Source: Ligula intestinalis (taxonomy: Eukaryota; Platyhelminthes; Cestoda; Diphyllobothriidea; Diphyllobothriidae). Taken from it: 64,000 bases of DNA. Within the stretch, counting starts at the first letter, position 1, and every line of letters begins with the position of its first letter. Position numbers and translations under genes: made by a program. The notes below the pieces were generated by a model. The model made no database searches. It saw only the letters and a list, made by a program, of their open reading frames with translations, and was not told the DNA's origin. Shown piece by piece: positions 21,540 to 33,611 of the stretch. Location: contig JAYGXS010000004.1 in the NCBI GenBank assembly GCA_036362985.1, forward strand, positions 28,500,362 to 28,564,361, given 5' to 3'.

Positions 21540-22960
21540 TTTATATCTGCCAGAGCAAAGATTGGGCTTAGGGTTAGGACACAGGAATATGTATGCCTTC
21601 TGGGATATTTGACAAGGAAACTGTATTACCGGGGGGGGAGGGGCGAGGAGGTAGGGTATAGTGTACCTGCAGCCTGACTCCCTCCTAACACGTGACGCTA
21701 CAGACGGGGTCACTCCACGCATAGGACCACGCGCGAGGGCAGTTCTCACCGAGCCTCGGGATCCAGGCGCAAACTGACGCTGCCAAACGTACGCACTGTG
21801 TCTCCCTGTCCCGGCCTCCATCCACGGTCACTTGAACTCAATCCGTCCAATGAGATGCCCGCGTTAGTAGAATAACCTCACTTGGTAGGTTGGCTGAATC
21901 CGTCTCGACACAAATATCAATGCGATGACTGCCGCCAGACATCACTGCGGACCCGATTTGAGTAGCGAACGGACTTCACACGTCCGAGAGTCATATATCC
22001 TCCTGTATATTCCTCCATGTCTTCTGTGCAGAATATACGGGTCCTACCGCTCCAGCTTTCCAATGACTTCTCTCTCCTCCTAAAGAACCGGGCCTGTAAG
22101 ACCATAGCTGTTAGAGTTAGCCTTAACACCCCTCGATAAGCGTTCCTACTCCGGTGCCTTGGAGCAATGCTGAAGTAGCTGAAGGCCGCAAGTGAGAAAG
22201 GCGTGCGCGTGAATACACGCTTCAAAATTGGTCCGAAACAAATGAGCCACCCGGCGACCGTGAGAAAAAAGGAGACCTTTAGAAAGGAACATGACAACTT
22301 TATTACCATGATAGGGCCTAGGACGCGTTCGCCCTCTAGGATATTTGGTAAGGCTACCTGCATTGCCGAAAGGGTTCCTGTGTTCGTGTCTTACGGCGCT
22401 TTTGACTGCAAACAAAAAGAACCGATTAAGTAAGCGACAAACGGATGACGCTTTGTGTGGGAAAAATCACGCTACACCCATAGATAAAAAAATACCTAAA
22501 TATAAAAGATATGGGGACAGTCTGAGGCGGCACAAAGAGGAGGGTGGGCCAGACGAAAAAAAATTTGCCTTGTCGCGTGGACAGACACGAAAGTCATTAG
22601 GGACGGTGCTGAAGGCCAGTAACTCGGAGGACGGTTCGACAGAACGAAGAACAAAGAGCTGATATTAAAGCAAAAGGTGGCCGGGGGTTCGCGGCTGATG
22701 TGGTCAGGAAAAAACTTAAAAGTGGAAGGCTTGAGAATTATTAATGGAGGAAGGGGCACGGAGTGGCCAGCAAAAAAGTAGTCGGAAGACAGCTGAAAGT
22801 AGAGGGTGCAAGTGTGGGCAAAAAGGGGTTGAGGTGTTTCGCCAGCCTATGAGTGGTTGAGATGAAAGGGGGCAAAGAAAACTTAGCTATGGAGTGCGCA
22901 GGCACACAAAAAGTGGAGCAGGCATTGTTATTGCCGACTGATGGAAAAGGTGGAGCATAG
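21540..22960. other. no gene recognised
   Basis: Non-coding. It contains the second copy (22200-22300) of the repeat shared with 20430-20540. Short telomere-like words such as TTAGGGTTAGG at about 21568 are isolated. Confidence 0.4.
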
Positions 22961-22969
22961 CCGAAGAGA

Positions 22970-23075
22970 GGCTGAAATGGCAATTTCCGGCTCACTAGAC
23001 ATCATCAGCAAACCATACCCAACTCCAGGTTTTGCGGCCACTGAGGCTCAAACCCACGACTGGTTGTTTAAAAGT
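22970..23075 (-). repeat. S-HHR SINE copy, decayed
   Basis: Minus strand: B-box-like GTGGGTTTGAGCCTC, then TTTGCTGATGATG, AGCCGGAAATTGCCATTTC. Core CTGATGA (23008-23002) and GAAA (22987-22984) survive, but both stem I strands have drifted. A (TA)n run follows at 23109-23134. Confidence 0.5.
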
Positions 23076-23139
23076 CCCGTCGACGACGGCTATGTCCTTC
23101 TGCTCATAATATATATATATATATATATATATATTCGCT

Positions 23140-23950
23140 TATAAAATCAACGAGTAAAACCACGGTCTGTGGAGGCAACAATGACCTATTAGTGATTCAG
23201 CTGTTTGCAGCATAGAACTGTCCGACTTCTCCCTTTTCTCCCACGGTAGCCAAATCGACTGAAACGAAAAGACTGAAAATAAAGACTGACGCCACCTAAT
23301 GCATCTTACTCGCGCATGCCTACCCAACTCGCCCTATATAAGACTCGGGAACGTTTTTCATGTATAGGATGCATACGATTGGCATGTATGGATACAAGCT
23401 CCGACAGACCCCACAATGGTATAAGTTTATTTCGTGCAGTCGAATGGAAACTACTGTTACCTATAATGTGTGGCTATCCATCTTTTTTGTTCAGTTATGC
23501 AAGGATATTTTTCAACATTTTTGGTTCTGTAAGGAAAATTAAGGTGAATACTTTTAGCTTATAGTACCGTTTATAACAAGACTCTTTTACGATTTTACGG
23601 GGTTTCATAAATTTGGCCCCTGAATGAGTTCTAACGCAAACCGTAAATTTGAATACCCATACTCAAGTCTGGGATTGCCAGCCTACCACGAGCAACTGGT
23701 TCTACACTCATGTACTACTAGTACTACTACTACTACTACTACTACTAAGACTACTACTACTACTACTGCCATGCCCCTACCAGCATTGCACTTGCAAGGC
23801 CCGCGCTAAATCTGTAGGACAAATCTGCATCCACCGCAAAAGCAATGACATCTGCAACGCAAAAAACAACAATTAATTGACCGCTCGCAGACTTACTCAA
23901 CCCGTCCCTCACTGCTGGCGCTACTAAGACACCTTCTTAGAGATGAAGCA
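23140..23950. other. no gene; CTA microsatellite
   Basis: A (CTA)n tract interrupted by AGA occupies about 23712-23768. Surrounding ORFs are low-complexity translations of it. Confidence 0.5.
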
Positions 23951-24110
23951 GGATGCGATCGCTGGGACAACAAAATTTATTCGCCTAATGTTTCGGATTC
24001 CGTGACAATAGCCACGGAATCCAAAACTGCAGGCAAATAAAGGTCTTGTTCCAGCGATCCCGCTCTGCCTCTTCTTCTTCTTCTTCTTCTTCTTCTTCTT
24101 CTCAATTACC
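23951..24110. mobile_element. PLE-B tails head to head (inverted repeat) with CTT microsatellite
   Basis: The left arm 23951-24004 is the reverse of a PLE-B tail, and the right arm 24013-24065 is forward, with an 8-nt spacer. The junction falls exactly at ribozyme stem II (GGATTCCGTG against CACGGAATCC). CTGATGA is missing from both arms. The right arm runs into a (CTT)n tract to about 24103, the position of short TTC runs in other copies. Confidence 0.7.
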
Positions 24111-24277
24111 TCTTCGTTTGTACTGATACAATCTTAGCTCTAAGTGCTGCTGTTGGAAACCTTCATGTCAACCTGTACACGGTCAGCAGTACTTCTTAGA
24201 ACGAGCCCGGCACCACTGCTAACAACACTCAAATCTCAGCCCGAAAGAACTTCACGACACAAAGAACAAAAGCCCGC

Positions 24278-25240
24278 CTAACTCTGCAACGTCGTTGACT
24301 TCAACACCGGCTTTCGAATTTGAGTCGCCGTTTTTTCCCTCCATTTACGTGGGAATTTATTATTGTATACTACCCTGTCTATTTCTCTGCTTTGTTTGTC
24401 TGCATTTATGATCATGAAGTCATCTCTACAGTACACTGGTAAGTTTTTGAATGCACAAAAACAAACTAGTTTACCTACAACATTCCATAATGTCAATCTG
24501 TGCGTATACCATCCCATATGCCGGATTGGCAATTCATCAACGTCCACACCTCTGCGAAGGACGACCATACGACGACAAAAACACCGATCCGAATGGCAAC
24601 AAGCAATGAAGCGATTCTTGTCGACAAAGTGCCGCTCAGCACTTATATTGAAAAAGGAGCACAGTAAGTCTGCAGTTATTTGTCTTCAAGAGACTTGGCT
24701 TAATGGCGACAACTCATTACACCGCCAGAGTTTTGCTGTTTTCGTTCGGACAGAAAATCCTTATGCAGCAGCAGAGGTGGTGGAGTGGTTGTCTTTGTAA
24801 ACCAGCAGTGGTGCACAAATTCTGACATTATAGTACAGCTTCACTTTAAAACGGTCAAGCAATTTGTTGATCGCATCCTCAGTGAGGTTGGTCACACTCT
24901 CCACTGTGAACTAATGGCTGCAAAGTCTTCCCGTACAGTGCGCCGAGGCTTACGTCTAGGGATCAATCCTATAGCTTACGTCATAGTTCTTGTCCGAAAT
25001 CGGCATATCAGTATTCCGTACTCCCATTCCTAGCACGCTACCTCACGTATGACGAAATAGAAATTCAGAAGTTGAAGGCCGACCTGTCTCCATAATAGTT
25101 GTGAATATCATGTAAACCTTTAGACTTTGAGTATTCTATGACCTTTTACCTTTTACCATGACCCCTGCCTTACCTTATCCCTTGCTTTCCGTGAAGGAGC
25201 CGTTTTTGCTGAAAATTTAGGATATTCCCTTCTAAATAAA
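24278..25240 (+). repeat. R2 family repeat with embedded LINE endonuclease fragment
   Basis: 24290-24600 aligns with 36230-36530, 24830-25060 aligns with the reverse of 55430-55740, and 25060-25235 aligns with 36555-36745. The shared coding-like segment reads HFKTVKQFVDRILSEVGHTL on the plus strand. R2 belongs to no family I recognise. A (CT)n run ends it at 25249-25269. Confidence 0.5.
24640..24850 (+). pseudogene. LINE AP-endonuclease fragment
   Basis: The plus-strand frame has KSAVICLQETWLNGDNSLHR, where the LQET motif carries the catalytic-type Glu of LINE endonucleases. After a frameshift near 24767 it continues RGGGVVVFVNQQWCTNSDII, the GGG.VxFV strand typical of the same domain. It then runs directly into R2 sequence. 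Short and broken. Confidence 0.5.
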
Positions 25241-25279
25241 GCATTTTCCTCTCTCTCTCTCTCTCTCTCAAAACACGAG

Positions 25280-26830
25280 CAGGACACGGGCAGAAGGCTG
25301 ATATAAGAATTGGAAAACATGCGGGTCCATGCAGGGTACCCACATCCACCGCTCCAAAATCCATCCAGTAACGTTGACCTAGTCCCCAGCTCACTCACAC
25401 TGACAGCGTTACAGTCTAACTCTACTGTCAGTGTACTTTTGAGGTTGAGATAAGTCACGCCAAGTTCTTCAAAGCACAAATACGAACTGATAAAGATGGC
25501 GATTTTCGATTCAGACGAGCAAGCTATATCAGGGCAACCTGTGGTAATGCTGGGCGGCGCGAGCTACAAATAGAGCTGATATTTAACGGGCTATTCCAGC
25601 AGTAACATTACGACAAAAAAAAACCCTGTGAAACACGGCTTTGTGTAGTAAAGTTGAATCTCCTATTGAGGTACAGCGGGTGGAATTTGAAGAGTTAGTA
25701 CATGTGAAAAGTGGAAAAACTCCTACTATTAAATGGTCAGCGAACGGGGAGGTAAAAAGAATAAACTCAAACTAAATGGTTGACCGAAGGACTGGAAGTC
25801 AGGTAGAGAAACTGAATGAGTGTCCAGGATTCTCGACAAAGGAACTTTACTCAAGGCTTGTTGACCTGCAATAAGGTCTCAAGTACAAAATTCGGAGTTT
25901 AATGAACGCAGCACACTTACGCAAAGTCTTGTAGTCAAATTAGATAAATACAGAGGCAGTCGCATAAGACTAACATTAGTTTTTTTCCTAAACATGAATG
26001 CAAGTAAGGTTATGGAAGAGGTCAAACCCCTCACCAGCACATAAATTGGATGGAAGTAAGCAACTTATGTGAAAAATGGGCCCTTGTAACTTGGATAATG
26101 GGAGAAGTCGGAAACGACGCCTGATCATCGTTCAAAGACCTCAGGACTTTGTAGTTGAAATGCTCCAGGTGTGTATGCTTGATCTCAAACTACACGCATG
26201 CTTGTAACAAAACACCAGCTCCTCGTAAACGACTTTTTGATGCTGAGATTACTGAACTTTTGAATTTGCTTACTACGTTAAAAGGCTGAAACTTAAAACT
26301 ATTAACAAAACGGTAAGCTTCTTGACAAAGTCCACTGCATATGAGGGTCAAACTTCGGCAAGCAAGAAAACAGTATTTACTCGAACACAAACCTCGTACC
26401 CAATAACTCAGTTTGCTACAAACGGGATAACTGTAACATGGCGCGAAAAACCGAGTGGGGCTCAGTGGCAGTGTACTCTTAACCTTATCAAGACACAGTA
26501 AAGAAGCGGGTAAACTTAGGTATCCAGGCTCAGAAGCCTTAACTCCATAAACATGCTGAATGCGTGCGAGGTTTAAAATAACCTCTATTGGCCGGGATAT
26601 TCGCTTAGCGGCACTCGTTGCCATCATCAGCATCATCCCCTTTGTCGTGGTCGTCATATCGATTAACTGATTGTTTAATATGAAATACTAGTGGTTAAAA
26701 CTACACTCAGTAGTGGCTGATGGGTGAAATAGGCTAATCTAGAATTCAATGACTCCAACCAATTTCGTGACTTATTAACCAGCTATATGCAGTCATGGTC
26801 TGTCAACAAGATAAAACAAACTGTCCAAGT
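25280..26830. other. no gene recognised
   Basis: AT-rich intronic-looking DNA. A 155-codon minus ORF at 26190-26657 shows no domain. Confidence 0.45.
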
Positions 26831-26835
26831 AAGTA

Positions 26836-27238
26836 CAGTAGTCGCCCACGGCTAATAAGCCCAGCCACGTATTAAGCCCAAGTCAACTTGGGACAGAATT
26901 TTACATAGCAAAATCTGCCGGCTAATAAGCCCATTCGCTGGCTACAAAGCCCAGTTTGCCAACAGGATAAAGTGAGATTCTCATCTCTCTGCGTGTGCAG
27001 CTGGTTACGTGTCATAAATTAGTTTTTTTTTGTTTTTGTTATTACGTAAAATACAGACAAACAGCATTCTTTTCTTGTGCATCACCAAACTCTACACATA
27101 ATACAGTACGTATGTAATGTATAAGGCCTATCCTGCGTTTGCTAATCAAGAACTAGGACTCTCCGCTTAATGCGCCCGCCGCTTACTAAGCCCAATTTGG
27201 TGTGGGCCCGAGGTGGGCTTAATAGCCGGCGACTACTG
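26836..27238. mobile_element. pogo/Tc1-like MITE, 403 bp
   Basis: The left end CAGTAGTCGCCCACGGCTAA faces the right end GGCTTAATAGCCGGCGACTA CTG in inverted orientation. The left flank is TA and the right flank is TG (a mutated TA). Internal repeats of GGCTAATAAGCCC and GTATTAAGCCCA are sub-terminal. There is no ORF, so it is non-autonomous. The TA target and CAGTAG ends suggest the Tc1/mariner-pogo superfamily. Confidence 0.7.
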
Positions 27239-27555
27239 TGCCACAAACTTGATAGAGCATGAGCTGTTGGTCTTAGATGCTTGATTACATTATCAACCTC
27301 ACATTATCTTGGTAACGATCGATAAAGGACGTAAACCCCTATCACTCCCCCTCCCTCTCCCCTTCCCCGTGCGACCGACAACTGCTCTGTGCCTTGCACT
27401 TTTAATCGTGCTTGACAGGCCTTCACTGTAACCTGAACTGTCTACCTTCGATAACTGCCTTCCCCTTCTCTTCTTCCTCATCATGCGTCCCCACACTTAA
27501 GGACAACAACTCAACCTCTAGTAGATAGGGCTATCTGCTATTGCTCTCTGACTAT

Positions 27556-27597
27556 GTCTCTGATGACGAATCCGCGACAGATGTCAAAACGTCAGGC
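27556..27597 (+). ncRNA. PLE-B orphan tail hammerhead-like motif
   Basis: Stem I GTCT/AGGC (one G-U), exact CTGATGA (27560-27566), stem II GAATCC around GCGAC (partly decayed 3' side), AAAA at the GAAA position, then CGTC. The tail continues to AGTCG and a short CTT run at about 27620. There is no attached ORF. Confidence 0.55.
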
Positions 27598-27983
27598 GAA
27601 AAAAGTATCCATCGAGTCGTCTTCTTCTTCTCAACTCAAGCTCTATTTACGCATTAAGTTTTAACCTTCTAGGTCCACACCTAAGTGGACAGTTTGTTTT
27701 ATCTTCCTAAAAGGCGATGACCGTATGCAGTATTCTAGAATAAACTGAGCGCGCTGTAAAGATTAGGCTTGATCGAAAACTCCGATGGGTCATAACTGGT
27801 TTCCAGCCTTCTTATTCATGCTACGCCGATGCAATAACGTCGACCTCTTGCATGTGTAGCATGGGGCCTAACTGATTCAAGCCAGCTCAGAATAAAGAGG
27901 TGTGAATTTGTACTTCAGGACTTCGATGACCTTGCCCAACAAATTGCACATTATGGGGGGGAGCATTGAGTAGTGAGACTCAC

Positions 27984-29247
27984 CTAAGGACAGGCACGTG
28001 CACGTTACTGTAGACAATAGTATCCACAACTTCAAAGTCAAACTGGCTATTCGGCATGGGAACAGCCTGCCAAACCTGGCTTCCACCATCGGATGGAAAG
28101 TCGACACGAAGAGCCTCTGTATGCAGGGAACGGGATGTGGATAGGGCCGTCTCCGAGGTCGGTGGAGGTGGGAGAGGCCGATGAAGCAGGGCAATGGGCG
28201 AATGCGTAGACGGCACCAGCGGCGATGAACTACGCCTGCTGAAGGCGGTAGACATGCGTGGGGGCGGACTCACGCTCTTGGGGGCACAGGGCGAGGCCAG
28301 GAGCCTGCGGTCGCTGCTCTGGCGACAAGAACGTGACAGGAGGGAGAAGCGAGGTAGACGATAAAATTCTGCTTGTTCCGTCTTCGCCAACCTCGGACTG
28401 GCAGTTCGATGAGGTGGCGAAGAAACAGCAGGGGCCGATGGCGGCGGAGACAGAGCCACGTTGGTGGCCGCGCCATTTGAACGGTCGTAGGTGCTGCCCT
28501 CGGGAATGGTAGAGAGACCGATGTCGGGCCAGTAAATTCCCGGCGGAGCACTAAAACACTCATTGCGATTGGCTGGCGCATTCTGACGACGTGGCACCGC
28601 CGCTGTGAGGCGTTCGTATTGCGCAGCTGTGTAGCCGCTACATGCAGCCGCATGCTCTGGAATACGAGGCAAGGCAGTGGTGAGTCCAGGACGCTGGTAC
28701 TTCGCGGTTTCCACCTGGCGAGCATCGGGAGGGGAGCAGACACCATTGCTGTCAACTAGACCACCAGCAATCAGCATAGCCTGTTTCAGTGAACTGGATA
28801 CCGATTTGCCGCCAGAACTACGCAAAGATAAGCGCGCAGTGCTGGTGTTGGTGAACACAGAATCTGCCTCAAAGGCACCGCCTGGCGGAAAGAAGATGGG
28901 ACTGGCTGTTCCCGAGGGCGTAAGGGTTCGATCCGCGGGACTGCCAAACGCGATCTCCTCCGCGCTGCAGAAAGACAGCGGAGAGGTGGGTGGTGAAACT
29001 GCGCAGCCTGGCTCCTCGGCAGATGTTTGCCGGTTATCCGACTGAGCATGCTGCTTGCCCGAGGAGTGGCGACGCCAGAAAGACTTGATGCGCGATTTCA
29101 TGGGTTTGGCGGACTTACGGTTGTCCGCGCTGTTATCGACGGCGACAGGCGGCGAGACCGTGCCCACCGACGACTCCACTCGAGACTGGTGTTTCTTGTG
29201 ACCGTGGATCAGATGCATGATTATGAGGAGGAGAAGGGCACATAAGA
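27984..29247 (-). CDS. coding exon E2 of the minus-strand gene, 421 codons, Ser/Pro-rich
   Basis: This is the strongest host coding signal in the window. On the minus strand it begins after a pyrimidine-rich acceptor (TCCTTCTCCTCGTCAGCTGTCAG, ending 29248) and ends at donor TTAG/GTGAGT (27983). It enters with two nucleotides of a codon and leaves with two. The product starts LCALLLLIIMHLIHGHKK, then has a basic patch (MKSRIKSFWRRHSSGK), long Ser/Pro/Ala-rich stretches, a PLPPPPTSE ligand-like motif, and ends SQFDFEVVDTIVYSNVHVP. The short hydrophobic start is too short to be a sure membrane span. If the exon is instead the first, the ATG MHLIHG near 29222 is the start. No repeat in the window matches it. 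Family not recognised. Confidence 0.7.
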
Positions 29248-29289
29248 CTGACAGCTGACGAGGAGAAGGAGGAGTACCTGGTGCTGCAA

Positions 29290-29830
29290 GATGTAGTCCG
29301 CCGCCATAGAGACTCGAGTTTGAATAAGTAGCGATTGCAACACGTGCGTGCAAACGCGCAGGTGTGTGCGTGTCTGTTTCACTCCGAGGCACACACGCAC
29401 ACAAACACGCGTGCGCGAACGTTTAGCGACGGCGGTGATGATGAGGCTGATCAAGAAGAATAGTTCAGTGGCGCTGAGACTGGTTGTACCCCCACCCACC
29501 CACCCAGCCAGCCACACACACACACTTGCCAATATGTTTTTGTGGGTGTGTGTGCGTGTGTACACGTGTGTGTGTGTGTGTGTGTGAGTGAGTGTGTCTG
29601 ATTGGCAATTGATCAGCTGACCACCGCGGTCGCCGTCGTCGTCGCCGCCGCCAAGAGTGTGCGGCGGGTATGCGCGCATGTGTGCTGTTTTCCTATCTGG
29701 TTGGCGTGGCGTGAGCCCGTGCATGCATGCGTGCGTGCGTGCGTTACCATGGGGATTACGAAGGCCTCACATGTATGTGAGGCGCGCATTTCTGGGGCAT
29801 AAAACGAAGAGGAGCAGCCAAAGTCGGCAC
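29290..29830. other. GC-rich, CA/GT-rich region upstream of E2
   Basis: CA runs (29511-29524) and GT runs (29544-29598) lie among GC-rich DNA with trinucleotide GCC repeats (about 29630-29655). It could be a promoter region of an isoform starting in E2, but no TATA or other element is clear. Confidence 0.35.
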
Positions 29831-29839
29831 GCGACGTCA

Positions 29840-31998
29840 GAATGGAGGATGAACCGACAACATATGCTTTGGACACTTTTGGGTTAGTCCGAATCTGTTG
29901 GTTTGGGTACATGAGCAGTTCGGACGTAGAAAAGTTAAAGAAGCTGCATCCCTCGGATATTCTGCCGGTTCAATCCCATTTGCAATTTATTGGTTTGCCG
30001 TAACAGTTGAGCAGGGATGTCGGCAACATGTCCATAATCCCATATCGCATGGAGGTAAAGCACAACGAGAATCAGCACCGTGTCAGGGACGTAAAACGGC
30101 GGGCTTGCACTGCATCGAGCTCACGTCGCTTTCCCATGCCGGTCAGGTTTCGGTGAAAAGAGGGAGGTAAAAAGTGCACAGAGAGGCGATGATGCAATAG
30201 CTGACGAACCTGAACCCAGGACTACGTGTATAACACGCGTGTTGATCCATAACTATAATTCCTTATCAGTCCGTAATGAGGGAGTCTCCGAGTTCAGTAA
30301 ATTAAGGTGTCATAAGAGACATACTAAGGAACCAGGAACCGGCGCCGAGTAGGAGGACTAATTCAAAGTGAAAATGAAAGTTGAAATGTGCGTTTACGGC
30401 GAGAAAACTAGAGGCTAGATAATAGGTGTGTTTGCCTCCCAGGCTAATTAATCTCCAGCATCAGTCACGAGACCCAGTCAATTTGTCTTCGTCTCCCTCT
30501 TTTATGCAAAAAACTGTTATTTTGGGCAAAAATTGAGGGCCTGTGTACTTTAAGTTGCAAGCTTTAAACATGAGCCGAGTCGGGTCACCAAAACAACCGA
30601 TGAGGAAGCAGCTCTCACCCCAGCCGCCTATGCAAGCTAACCGACCAGCGTTCTGGTTCAAAGTAGGCGAAACTATAAGAACAGGCAGGCACGTGACACA
30701 ACTTGATACCCTCGATAGGCCTGGGAATACTGGCTCCGACGGCGAAGGATGAATTCGAGCGTGTTAGGGTAAAGTTACGTCAACCACAATTAGCAGCGTG
30801 AAAACCAGTCGAATGAACTTCCCTCGACCCTCTCTCCACCCCCCCCCCCAAGATGCTGATTCGCCGACCCGTGTGAGGAGGAAAATTCGTCAAATGGGGC
30901 ATCAGAACACGAATGACGATAACAAAAAGGAAATGGAACAAACTCCGAGGCAGGATTCACAGAACACTGTCGGGTCTTGGGTTACCAGCGAAACTGGCTC
31001 AGGGATAACGACCAGGGCAGTTCTAGCGGAACTAGCCTATTCACATCACTCAAATTCAACAAAATTCGAATCATCACGTGGGAAACACAGTGGCAACTGC
31101 CATCTATGCGATATACAACGTCTAACAGAAAAGCGCAGAACAAAAGAAATCTGAAAATACTAGATGATTCGAAAAAAGTTATTTCTCTACAGTCATCACG
31201 ATCGGACCGGAACTCCCTGCAATTAATAAGCTCGGATGGATCAATACCGCTCCCACAGAATAAAGAACATGTAGCGTTAAGTTGAACCCTTTGGGTAGTT
31301 CATAAAGCACCAGTCCTTAACCTGCGAAGAGCATCGATGGTCGAGCAAAAGGGTGACAAAGAAAAATCCCAATTAGCCATAAATGATATCAGTTAGTTAG
31401 AAAATCCCATTCCTCATAAAATAGGAAAGTCCGGAAAGCAACTAACGTACCAACTTTTATAAGAACTACTCAAAAGCAGTAATCCCACAGGAGCATAAAA
31501 AACGTGAAGTTAACTTTGAAGAGTGCAGGGCGTATCGGCAAAAACACAAGGACTTCCTAACTGTAAGTACTAGAAAAGCCTAGAGTTCATTTAGCTCAAT
31601 AGCGTAAAGCTGCACACAGTAGACAGACTCTCGCTGGGAATGAATGTGCATTTCGATGAAAAATGCTTAACTCCGAATGGTATACTCGCTACTACGCAAC
31701 CTCAAAGTCACAGAAAATGCCCAAGGGCCAGAGATAGGTCATCAGCACAGCAAACATGAATAGATTCAGCACGCTCATCGTGTCGAGGCGCCGTGACGGT
31801 GCGCAAGAACACTTCACAGAAAACTCAATATTTTGGACGTCGTCACTATAACGTATGGGATTGGACAAGATTGCATGCTGTTAACAATAATGTTTCAGGT
31901 ACTATTATGCATAGTCCTAGTCGACAACAACGTGGACAAATATTGTGCTCAAGAAACGACCTCGTGGTATATTACTCAATCTAGGACGAATAAAAGCA
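29840..31998. other. no gene recognised
   Basis: Short ORFs only, no repeats recognised apart from a poly-C run at 30840-30850. Confidence 0.4.
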
Positions 31999-32098
31999 NN
32001 NNNNNNNNNNNNNNNNNNNNNNNNNNNNNNNNNNNNNNNNNNNNNNNNNNNNNNNNNNNNNNNNNNNNNNNNNNNNNNNNNNNNNNNNNNNNNNNNNN
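31999..32098. other. assembly gap, 100 N
   Basis: A run of exactly 100 N, typical of a scaffold join of unknown length. Confidence 1.
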
Positions 32099-32099
32099 C

Positions 32100-33610
32100 A
32101 GTTTGGGTCAACTGACATATACCATTTGAAAACAAAAATGGCCTTCTGTAAATAGCGCAAAGCCTAGCATGAGCACTTGTTGCAGAAGTTTAAAGCATTG
32201 TTTAGAAAATTCAATGAACTCAATGGAAGATGAAGAAGAACAAGTTGGAAACGATACTCTGGATACCCGAAGGAGCACTATCATAAGGCGAACCGATAGA
32301 AATCTGCCCAGAACCGAGGAGGTGGAGAAGAACGTGGAAACCTACCTAGTGAGTATTTTCGAATACTGACGCACACTTCGTGGTTTTGAAAAAAGAGAAG
32401 TGGTCGAATGGAAATGATTTTTTTCCATTGTTTGATTTGCATGGCGGTCTCCTAAATAAATGCGTCATCTTCTACGCCCATGTCTACGAAGCAAGGAAAC
32501 TGAGTGAGTTTAAACTGTTAGTAGCCTTAAGTGCTTTCAGAAGTGCAGGCCTCGCTCACGACTAAATGCTGTGCGCGCGTTTTCATGCACAGTACAAACC
32601 GAAATCCTTTGACTGTATAATCAGACATCCCCTAATTAAGGGTTCGTAACCAGCATTTACATTTACATTTTTAAATTCTCTGTTTCTGATATAAAGAGTC
32701 GGTGCGTAGGACTGGTTGTACCGAGAATTTCTCTAACGGAAAGCACCTAAAGTCAACATTTCGCAACTCAGTGAAATTACGAAGGGGACCTGGAAGCCAG
32801 AGTCAAAGGTAGTTGGCTAAACTAGAGAGCATTTGTCAGATCGATTGAAATAAAAGTGTAAATTTAATAAACGATGCAATATGTTTGTTCCAAGTCATTC
32901 GGGGTCGCTGGTCTGCTAAAAGTTAGTAAGCATTTATCTGATGGGCTATGAAATACTACTCTGCACGAATATTCAAACTACTTCGCTTAAAAGGCAGCCA
33001 ATTTTGAAAAAACGGGTTACATGGTTCATAAGAGTAAACTACATTGTCTAGGTGCGAAAGAGTTTGTGTCAATCGCAAAGCGTTTAAAGTAAATTTTTAG
33101 CCATACGTCAGAAACAGAACAATTACATTTGCCTTTCAACACAATGAGTATTCACAAATTCAGTAAACTATTGGTCAAAATTTTAGATAGTCGAAGCTTG
33201 CGATTAGTCAGAAACTGAAATGTGCGCTGGGAGTAAAGTCCTAGAAACAGGCAGTTTAAGATCCGTACAGTATGTTCACGTGTGTATTTGAGCTCACTTC
33301 TATCAATTTCAGTGCTAACGATGGCCACATTAGGGAACTTTTCAGTACAAAACATTACCGAATACTTGGTACCTAATTCGTTAACAGTAGTATGTGGATC
33401 ATTAGGCGAAAATACTTGCATAAACTTGCATAACTCACACTTGCGACAGACAAGAAACAATAACCTAAATTCAGAAATGTATTTTCTTAATCAGCAAAGA
33501 ATCACTTAAGTGTATTTTAGTAGTGTGTTTTATCATTCACTACCGATACCCTTTAAAATTCAAATATGTTTCATCGACAATATATATATATATTAAAATG
33601 AAGTGGAACT
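32100..33610. other. AT-rich DNA, no gene recognised
   Basis: Low GC and no coding family. It ends in a short (TA)n at 33581-33592 next to the SINE relic. Confidence 0.4.
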
Positions 33611-33611
33611 G

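Noticed and set aside
29250..29404. Extension of the E2 coding frame to the upstream ATG near 29404
   Set aside because: The frame crosses a pyrimidine tract and AG acceptor at 29248, and the extra peptide (THTPARLHARVA) is a translation of CA-repeat DNA.
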